A DNA stretch of 17,911 nt from JBOHUX01 sp050734915 (GTDB lineage: Bacteria > Chloroflexota > Dormibacteria > Dormibacterales > Dormibacteraceae): assembly GCA_050734915.1 (NCBI GenBank), contig JBOHUX010000033.1, positions 1 to 17,911 on the forward strand, given 5' to 3'. The translations under genes and the position numbers were made by a program. The notes beneath the pieces were generated by a model that was not told the origin of the DNA, did not search any database, and saw nothing but the letters and a program-made list of their open reading frames with translations. Below are positions 12,543 through 17,911 of this stretch, piece by piece; position 1 is the first letter of the stretch, and each line of letters begins with the position of its first letter.

Positions 12543-13814
12543 TCAGGCGCGGCCACGGGCGACGTAGGCGCCCAGGGCGATCAGCAGCACCAGGAGCGCC
12601 GCCGCCCCCAGGGCCAGGTAGGGCGCTTCCGGCCCCCGCGCCAGCGCCAGCTTCCAGTCGAGGGGCTGCGGCCGCGGTGCCCCCGCCCGCCGGGCGCCCG
12701 CCGTCGAGACGGTCACCCGGGCGGCCGCGGGCCCCTTGGGCTTGCCGCCCAGGTCGTGATAGGCCCAGAGCGTGGTGGCGTGGTCGGCGGCCCCAAAGGT
12801 CGCCACATAGACGGTGGGCGCCTGGTCACCGTTGACGGCGAGGGCGGTCACCGAGTGGAACGGCGGTGCCAGGGAGCGGAAGCTGTGACCGCCGTCGCCG
12901 GTATACCAGAGCCCGCCCCCCGCCGCGCCGCCGCCGTCGCTGGCGAGATAGAAGCGATCCGGGTGGGCGCCCACGAAGATTGCCTGGTTGATGTCCGTGG
13001 AAGGCAGGGCCGAGAGGGGAGACCAGGTGGCGCCGTTGTCGGACGATTCGAACGCTCCGCTGTTGGTGCCCAGGAGGAGCGGGCGATCACCGGTTCCCGG
13101 CGGCCGCGGGCCGGCCGCCAGCACCGAGACCATGCTGCCCGCGGAGGGAGGTGCCTCGAGGGCGGTCCAGGTGGCGCCTCCATCCGAGCTGGCATAGAGC
13201 GGAAGGCCCTCCTGCCCGGTGCTGGCGTCGCCGCCCGCGAGGAGCAAGGCGTGATCGCTGACGGCCGCGGCCACGGTGGAAACGCTCAGCCGGGCGAGCC
13301 CATCAGAGCTCCAGGCCCCACCATCGAGCTTGAGCATCACCCCCTGGTCGGTGCCCGCGAGCGTGGCGGACCTGGCGAAGCCGAAGCCCCGGACGGTGGT
13401 TCCCGCCGAGCCCGCGTCCGGCCGCCAGGACGCCCCGCCGTCGGTGCTGGTGAGCACCCCGTCCCCCTGCGTGCCCGCCAGGGCAAGGCCAGCGGTGAAC
13501 GGGCTGAAGGCGATCGATGCGACGGCGCGGCCATCGGGGCGGCGCACTCGGGTCCACCTCGCCCCCCCGTCGAGGCTCCGGTAGATGCCCCCGTCGGCGG
13601 CGCCCACCAGCAGGTCGCGGCCGGAGGGGCCCGCCGCCAGCGCGAAGACCGGCGTGTCTCGGGGCCCTGGAATCGCCCCCAGAGCTGTCCAGGTGTCCAC
13701 CGGCAGCGGGGCGGGGGCGCCCGAGGAGGCGAGGACTGACTCCGCCCCGAACCCCAGGGCCAGGACGAGCAGAGCCGATGTCGCTAGAAAACGCGTGAGG
13801 GACCGCGACGTCAA
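12543..13814 (-). CDS. Exported, membrane-anchored Asp-box beta-propeller protein
   Basis: The 423-residue protein begins with a signal peptide (basic start, hydrophobic 11-28, probable cut near Ala29) and ends with a membrane helix (399-418) followed by ARGRA. It is therefore held on the outer face of the membrane. Between them are repeated Asp-box motifs of the S-x-D-G-G-x-x-W type: SLDGGARW (80-87), STDGGASW (123-130), SSDGGATW (209-216), SSDNGATW (257-264), and a weaker TGDGGHSF (305-312). They are spaced as in BNR/sortilin-like and photosynthesis-stability-factor-like propellers. Sialidase catalytic residues are not evident, so a binding or scaffolding role is more likely. The start is TTG 13814, with CATAAT 8 nt upstream. 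It is divergent from an RnfD-like gene. Confidence 0.85.
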   Translation of the reverse strand: MTSRSLTRFLATSALLVLALGFGAESVLASSGAPAPLPVDTWTALGAIPGPRDTPVFALAAGPSGRDLLVGAADGGIYRSLDGGARWTRVRRPDGRAVASIAFSPFTAGLALAGTQGDGVLTSTDGGASWRPDAGSAGTTVRGFGFARSATLAGTDQGVMLKLDGGAWSSDGLARLSVSTVAAAVSDHALLLAGGDASTGQEGLPLYASSDGGATWTALEAPPSAGSMVSVLAAGPRPPGTGDRPLLLGTNSGAFESSDNGATWSPLSALPSTDINQAIFVGAHPDRFYLASDGGGAAGGGLWYTGDGGHSFRSLAPPFHSVTALAVNGDQAPTVYVATFGAADHATTLWAYHDLGGKPKGPAAARVTVSTAGARRAGAPRPQPLDWKLALARGPEAPYLALGAAALLVLLIALGAYVARGRA

Positions 13815-13822
13815 CGGGTTCG

Positions 13823-13828
13823 ATTATG
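13823..13828 (-). promoter_or_regulatory. -10 box CATAAT of the propeller gene
   Basis: CATAAT on the minus strand ends 8 nt before TTG 13814, again giving an almost leaderless transcript. The -35 position (GTGCTC) is poor. Confidence 0.4.
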
Positions 13829-13913
13829 GACCAAAACCGTGCCCGGAGCACGCCCCGGCGGCGGCCGCAGGCATGCCGGATCGGGGCGGGCCCCGCCGGC
13901 GGCCGGCGGGAAG

Positions 13914-13942
13914 TTGGAGATTCCAAGCCTGGCGCCTAGAAT
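13914..13942 (+). promoter_or_regulatory. Leaderless promoter of the RnfD-like gene
   Basis: TTGGAG (13914-13919), exactly 17 nt, TAGAAT (13937-13942), then 6 nt to a GTG at 13949. The predicted +1 is the G of that start codon. A perfect palindrome CGGGGC-GG-GCCCCG (13882-13895) lies about 20 bp upstream. Confidence 0.65.
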
Positions 13943-13948
13943 TCGGTG

Positions 13949-14962
13949 GTGCTGCGCAAGCTCGTGGCCCGGTTCGACGCAGCCGTGTTCAACCCCGCCG
14001 GCGTTCCTGATGACGTCGTACTCGGACTGGCGCTGGCGCCGCCGGTGGCGGCCGGCCTCCTCCTCTTCCGGCTGCCCGCGCTGCAGATGCTTGGAATCGC
14101 CTTGCTCATCGGGGGGATCGCCCATGCCCTCGCGCGATTGACCAGGCAGCCTCTCGAGATGAGCCCGGTGCTGCCGGCGGTGATCGGGGTGGCCCTCTTG
14201 GGTCCCGGCAACATGGTCTGGGCCCCGGTCGTCGCCTCGGCGGGGGTCATCCTCGAGCTCATCCGCGCGCGGTTCCTCCCCCTGTTACGGGCGCAGACGG
14301 GGCTGCTGGCGTACGGGGCGGTCTTCCTGGCCGGCCATGGTGCCACGTCCGGCTATCTGGCCCCCCTCACGGCGAGGATCCTGCCCGAGCCGATCCGGGT
14401 CTGGCTGACCTACTTCGGCGGGGCAGCCCAGCCGGTGGACCCGGTCCGGCTCTACGTCGGCAACGTTCCCGGTCCGGTCTTCGCGACCTCCCTGATGGCG
14501 GTCGCCGTCGCCGCCGCGTGGCTCTGGTATGCGCGCCGGCTGAGCCTGGCAGTGCTCGCGGGGTTCCTGGCGGGCGGTATCGGTTCGGCTCTCTACTTCG
14601 GCTGGAGCCCCGTCTTCCAGCTCGACAGCGGACCATTGTGGTTCGCGGCCGTGCTCCTCGCCGACCGGCGCCTTTTGCCGGGCCTGATGCCGGTTCGTCC
14701 CTTCATCGGCGCCGCCGCCGGTCTCGCCGCGGTTGGCGTCCGCAGCCGGGGCGTGGCCATCGAAGGCGCCTTCCTGGTGGTCGCCGGCGTCCAGCTCCTG
14801 TTGGGTCTCGGCGACGGCGCCGCGTGGGCTGTCATGCAGCGGGGGGCGGTCATCGCCAGGCTCCGCGGGCGACGACACCCGCAACCTCAGCTGAGCCTCC
14901 CGGCCGTGATACCCCGCGCCGCGGGCGAGGGCTCCACGGGCGCCCGCCGCCGATCGGCCTAG
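13949..14962 (+). CDS. Orphan RnfD/NqrB-like integral membrane protein
   Basis: The 337-residue polytopic protein has about nine hydrophobic segments. Residues below count from the GTG one codon earlier (13946). The stretch GNVPGPVFATSLMAVAVAAAWLWYARRLS (172-200) follows the RnfD/NqrB pattern GNxPGxxGETSxLAxLxGxxxLxxxR. The stretch SGPLWFAAVLLADRRLLPGLMPVRPFIGAAAG (228-259), ending EGAFLVVAGVQLLLGLGD (273-290), follows the pattern around MATDPxTSPxxxxGxxxYG and EGVxFAxLxxN. Where these proteins carry SGAT, whose Thr holds FMN, this one has GGAAQPV (158-164). No other rnf or nqr gene is in the window. It is thus probably a divergent relative with altered or lost electron-transfer function. The assignment is inference. 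Its stop shares a CTAG with the convergent purA stop. Confidence 0.75.
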   Translation: MLRKLVARFDAAVFNPAGVPDDVVLGLALAPPVAAGLLLFRLPALQMLGIALLIGGIAHALARLTRQPLEMSPVLPAVIGVALLGPGNMVWAPVVASAGVILELIRARFLPLLRAQTGLLAYGAVFLAGHGATSGYLAPLTARILPEPIRVWLTYFGGAAQPVDPVRLYVGNVPGPVFATSLMAVAVAAAWLWYARRLSLAVLAGFLAGGIGSALYFGWSPVFQLDSGPLWFAAVLLADRRLLPGLMPVRPFIGAAAGLAAVGVRSRGVAIEGAFLVVAGVQLLLGLGDGAAWAVMQRGAVIARLRGRRHPQPQLSLPAVIPRAAGEGSTGARRRSA

Positions 14963-16272
14963 GCAACATCCCCGGCGGGGGCGGTTGAGAAGTAGGGGCG
15001 GCGGCGCATCACGAACTGGTCTCGGCGCGGCCCGACACCGATCAGCTCCACGGGCGCACCGCTGACCGCGCCGACCCGCTCGACATAGTCGCGGCAGGCG
15101 GGAGGAAGCTCCTCCCACCGCCGCGCCGCGCCGATCTCAGCCCGCCAGCCTGGCATCTCCTCGTAGACGGGCCGGCAGTGCTTGAGGTGCGAGATGTTGG
15201 CCATCGGGTGATCGTGGACCGCCCCTCGAAACTCATATCCGGTGCAGATCCGGAGCCGCTCCACCTCGTCGAGAACGTCGAGCTTCATGAGCGCCAACGA
15301 GCCGATGCCGTTGATCCGCGTCGCGTAGCGGGCGACGGGACCGTCGAACCAACCCACCCGGCGCGGCCGGCCGGTGACCGTCCCGAACTCACGGCCGCGC
15401 TCGCGGATCAGATCGCCGAGTTCGTCGTGGAGCTCGGTCGGGAAGGGACCGTAGCCGACTCTTGTCGTGTACGCCTTGAAGACGCCGACGGTGAGATCGA
15501 CCCGGGTGGGCGGCACACCGGACCCGGTGCAGGCGCCTCCCGCCGTCGGGTGGGAGCCGGTCACGTACGGATAGGTTCCGAAATCGAGGTCGAGCATGGT
15601 CGCCTGGGCACCCTCCAAGAGCACGTTGTCGCCGCGATCGAGGGCCGCCTCGATGATCGGGAAGGTGTCCTTGATGTGGGGCTCCAGCCGGCGCGCGTGC
15701 TCCATGTACTCGCGGAGCATGGCGTCCCGATCGAGGGGCTCCTGCTGGTAGAGCCTGGTCAAGGCCGGGTTCTTGACCTGGCCGACGACGAAGTCGAGCT
15801 TCTTGCGCATGAAGGCCTCCTTCTGGAGGTCGCCGACCCGGAATCCGATCCGGCGGATCTTGTCGGCGTAGGCGGGCCCGATGCCGCGCCAGGTGGTGCC
15901 CAGGCGATCGTCGCCCCGCGAGCCCTCCTCGAGCCGGTCGAAGAGCGGGTGGTAGCTCATGACCATGTGGGCCCGCTCGCTTACGATCAGGTTGGTGGAG
16001 TCGATGCCTCGTTCGGCGAGCTGCTCGATCTCTTTGGTGAGGACGCTGGGATCGACGACCACACCGTTGCCGATCACGCAGAGACAGCCGGGGTGGAGGA
16101 TGCCGGAGGGGATGAGCTGGAACTTGAACTCCCCGTGCTCTGTGATCACGGTGTGGCCGGCATTGTTGCCGCCCTGCGACCGGACCACGATCTGGGCGTC
16201 GGCCGCCAGGAGGTCGATGACCTTGCCCTTGCCCTCGTCCCCCCATTGGCCACCGACCAAGATGATGACCAT
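14959..16272 (-). CDS. purA: Adenylosuccinate synthase
   Basis: The 437-residue enzyme joins IMP and aspartate using GTP to form adenylosuccinate, the committed step to AMP, in the cytosol. The N-terminal phosphate-binding loop GQWGDEGKGK (8-17) carries the catalytic Asp, and GGNNAGHT (34-41) the catalytic His. The block GTTWRGIGPAYADKIRRIGFRVGDL and the LLEGAQATMLDLDFGTYPYVTGSHPT region are typical, and the length is normal. ATG 16272 is supported by GGGGAGG 9 nt upstream, lying across the dnaB stop. It starts 6 bp after dnaB and is co-transcribed with it. Its TAG stop overlaps the stop of the convergent RnfD-like gene. Confidence 0.99.
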   Translation of the reverse strand: MVIILVGGQWGDEGKGKVIDLLAADAQIVVRSQGGNNAGHTVITEHGEFKFQLIPSGILHPGCLCVIGNGVVVDPSVLTKEIEQLAERGIDSTNLIVSERAHMVMSYHPLFDRLEEGSRGDDRLGTTWRGIGPAYADKIRRIGFRVGDLQKEAFMRKKLDFVVGQVKNPALTRLYQQEPLDRDAMLREYMEHARRLEPHIKDTFPIIEAALDRGDNVLLEGAQATMLDLDFGTYPYVTGSHPTAGGACTGSGVPPTRVDLTVGVFKAYTTRVGYGPFPTELHDELGDLIRERGREFGTVTGRPRRVGWFDGPVARYATRINGIGSLALMKLDVLDEVERLRICTGYEFRGAVHDHPMANISHLKHCRPVYEEMPGWRAEIGAARRWEELPPACRDYVERVGAVSGAPVELIGVGPRRDQFVMRRRPYFSTAPAGDVA

Positions 16273-16278
16273 CGGCGG

Positions 16279-17661
16279 CTACCTCCCCGGGGGTTCCTCT
16301 TCGGGGCCGGGGCGGCGGCTGCGGTTCTCGAACCTCGTCAGCTCCCGGCGGAAGATCAGCTCGACCATGCCCGTGGGCCCGTTGCGGTGCTTGGCCACGA
16401 TCAACTCGGCGATCCCGGGACGGTCATCGGCCTTGTAGTAGTCGGGCCGGAACACGAAGAGGACGAGGTCCGCGTCCTGCTCGATGCTCCCGCTCTCCCG
16501 GAGGTCGGAGAGCATGGGCCGCTTGTCGGGCCGCTGCTCGGGCGCGCGGCTCAGCTGCGAGATGGCGAGCACCGGGATCTTGAGCTCGCGCGCCAGGGCC
16601 TTGAGACCACGGGAGATGGCCGAGACCTCCTGGACGCGGTTGTCGTCGCCTCGACTGCGGCCGTGCATCAGCTGCAGATAGTCCACGACGACCATGCCGA
16701 TGTTCTCTCGCATCTTCATCTGGCGCGCCTTCAGCATCACCGTCAACTCGTCCATCGTCGGCGCGTCGTCGATGAAGATGGGAGCCTCCTCGAGCGGGCC
16801 CAGGGCGGCCACCAGCCGCTCGTACTCGGCGTCCCCGAGGTGGCCGCGATGCATCCGCTGGGCGTCGATGCGCGCGTGCTCGCAGAGCATCCGCTCGACC
16901 AGCTGCTCCTTCGACATCTCGAGGCTGAAGATCGCCACCGGCACCTTGTCGTCCACCGCCGCCCGGAGCGCGATGTTCAGCGCCAGGCTCGTCTTCCCCA
17001 TCGAGGGACGCCCGGCGACGATGATGAGGTCGGAGGGCTTGAACCCGCTCGTCAGGTTGTCCAGCTCGTAGAACCCCGAGGCCACCCCCACCACCCCGGT
17101 GCCCGTGTTCATCTGAGCGTCGATGCGGTCCATCGCCGCGTGGAGGAGCTTGTCGAGGCGGTTGAACTCCGAACCTACCCGGTCCGCGGCGATCGCGTAG
17201 ACGAGCGAGTTGGCTTCGTTGAGGGACTCCGAGGCTTCCCTCGCCTCGTCGTACCCGAGGGCGCTGATCTTGGTCCCGGCGCTGATCAGGCTCCGCTTGT
17301 AGGCCTTCTCCTTGACGATGCGGCCGTAGTACTCGGCGTTGGCCGCGGTGGGGACCGATTGCTCCAGGAGCGCCAGGTAGGCGCGGCCGCCGATCTGCTC
17401 CAGGACGCCCATCTTCTCCAGTGCGGACGCGATCGTGATGGAGTCGATCGGCTCCCCCTCCCGGAAGAGGTTCTGTCCCGCCCGGTAGATGTGGCGGTGA
17501 TTCTCCCGGTAGAAGTCCTCCGGGGACAGGAAGTCGAGCACCCGGGTGATCGCCTCGGGGTCGAGGACGAACGAGCCCAGGACCGACTGCTCGGCCTCGA
17601 GGCTGTGGGGCGGCACCCGGCCCGGCGCCCTGCCCTCCTGGACGGGCGAATCGACCGTCAC
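16279..17661 (-). CDS. dnaB: Replicative DNA helicase DnaB
   Basis: The 460-residue helicase unwinds DNA ahead of the replisome as a hexamer. The N-terminal domain opens with PPHSLEAEQSVLGSFV (17-32). A linker leads to the RecA-like motor with Walker A GRPSMGKT (217-224), SLEMSKEQL (246-254), Walker B VVVDYLQLM (324-332), ISQLSRAPEQR (367-377) and LRESGSIEQDADLV (387-400). The length is normal and there is no intein, although this gene is a frequent intein site. The start GTG 17661 has no strong Shine-Dalgarno; other GTGs lie a few bases upstream. It heads a dnaB-purA operon. The usual rplI is not visible upstream within the remaining 250 bp. The leader region contains several inverted repeats. 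Confidence 0.98.
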   Translation of the reverse strand: MTVDSPVQEGRAPGRVPPHSLEAEQSVLGSFVLDPEAITRVLDFLSPEDFYRENHRHIYRAGQNLFREGEPIDSITIASALEKMGVLEQIGGRAYLALLEQSVPTAANAEYYGRIVKEKAYKRSLISAGTKISALGYDEAREASESLNEANSLVYAIAADRVGSEFNRLDKLLHAAMDRIDAQMNTGTGVVGVASGFYELDNLTSGFKPSDLIIVAGRPSMGKTSLALNIALRAAVDDKVPVAIFSLEMSKEQLVERMLCEHARIDAQRMHRGHLGDAEYERLVAALGPLEEAPIFIDDAPTMDELTVMLKARQMKMRENIGMVVVDYLQLMHGRSRGDDNRVQEVSAISRGLKALARELKIPVLAISQLSRAPEQRPDKRPMLSDLRESGSIEQDADLVLFVFRPDYYKADDRPGIAELIVAKHRNGPTGMVELIFRRELTRFENRSRRPGPEEEPPGR

Positions 17662-17674
17662 ACGGTCACGGCCA

Positions 17675-17689
17675 CGTACAGGGAGTACG
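17675..17689. repeat. Palindrome just upstream of dnaB
   Basis: CGTAC (17675-17679) and GTACG (17685-17689) are perfect arms around AGGGA, 14 bp before the dnaB start codon. It could be an operator or part of the leader RNA. Confidence 0.35.
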
Positions 17690-17710
17690 CGGGCTCAGAT
17701 CGTCGGCGCC

Positions 17711-17785
17711 GCCTGGCGTCTCCCACCCCGGCGCGGGGCACCAGGCCTCTGGATCTCTCGCCTTCATACCGGGACAGGGGCCTGG
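17711..17785. repeat. Competing inverted repeats in the dnaB upstream region
   Basis: Three related arms are present: GCCTGG (17711-17716), CCAGGCCTCT (17741-17750) and AGGGGCCTGG (17776-17785). The middle arm can pair with the left one, enclosing a perfect CCCCG-GCG-CGGGG hairpin at 17726-17738. Alternatively it can pair with the right one over 10 bp with a single wobble. The two foldings exclude each other. Confidence 0.5.
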
Positions 17786-17864
17786 ATGAGTAATTCCGAA
17801 TATCGACGGGTCTTCGGCGCCCATGCACCCCATCTGGCGGCCCGGCTTCTCCGCTCCTCTCTTA

Positions 17865-17880
17865 CGCAGCTACGGCTGCG
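17865..17880. repeat. Hairpin with UNCG-type tetraloop
   Basis: CGCAGC (17865-17870) and GCTGCG (17875-17880) pair perfectly around TACG, which on the plus strand forms the stable C(UACG)G loop. The function is unknown; it lies close to the right edge. Confidence 0.4.
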
Positions 17881-17911
17881 CGCGCTCCGGTGCTGGGCGC
17901 CGAGCCACCAT

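Noticed and set aside
15178..17793. An 871-codon open frame on the plus strand across purA and dnaB
   Set aside because: It is antisense to two certain genes. The absence of stops follows from their strong G/C third-position bias, and the translation is compositionally biased with no domain.
17801..17880. Faint resemblance of the minus strand to the 16S rRNA 515-region
   Set aside because: Only short stretches agree, and no surrounding rRNA sequence or structure is present.

Overview
This is a high-GC window (third codon positions are almost all G or C in most genes) from a free-living bacterium, probably a soil-type Chloroflexota, Dormibacterota or deep Actinobacteria-like lineage. The lineage is inferred from four things: a YvcK-family protein with two N-terminal membrane helices, an AUR1-like PAP2 enzyme, GTG and TTG starts, and several promoters whose -10 box lies 6-8 nt before a start codon (leaderless mRNAs). 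I see no phage, transposase, integrase or CRISPR. Most of the window is ordinary chromosome.

Left part (1-5770). A truncated membrane protein enters from the left edge on the minus strand. It is followed by a small orphan protein with an AbrB/MraZ-like motif, then a strong two-sided hairpin, then a cold-shock protein whose mRNA leader carries a perfect 11-bp hairpin touching the Shine-Dalgarno. A plus-strand run follows: monoacylglycerol-lipase-like hydrolase, DedA membrane protein, EamA transporter (4-bp overlap with DedA), SnoaL-like protein, a 387-bp gap, an AhpD-like/carboxymuconolactone decarboxylase protein of the kind usually linked to ECF41 sigma factors, and a DUF1801 protein.

Middle (5805-10912). 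A drug-exporter-like ABC ATPase/permease pair is divergent from a TetR regulator. The 301 bp between them hold palindromes that could be operators. tRNA-Gln(CUG) with a good promoter, a DUF5808-like protein, membrane-anchored YvcK and a short Hsp20 follow.

Right part (10920-17911). On the minus strand are a PAP2_3/AUR1-like membrane enzyme, a RidA-family (YjgF_endoribonc type) protein, and an exported, C-terminally anchored Asp-box beta-propeller. The propeller is divergent from a lone RnfD/NqrB-like membrane protein that seems to lack the FMN-attachment threonine. That gene converges on purA so tightly that one CTAG supplies both stop codons. dnaB and purA form an operon, and dnaB is preceded by a leader with two mutually exclusive stems.

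No clear new multi-gene system was found. The best leads are the orphan RnfD-like protein with its divergent propeller, the SnoaL/AhpD pair without its sigma factor, the cold-shock leader hairpin, and the structured dnaB leader.
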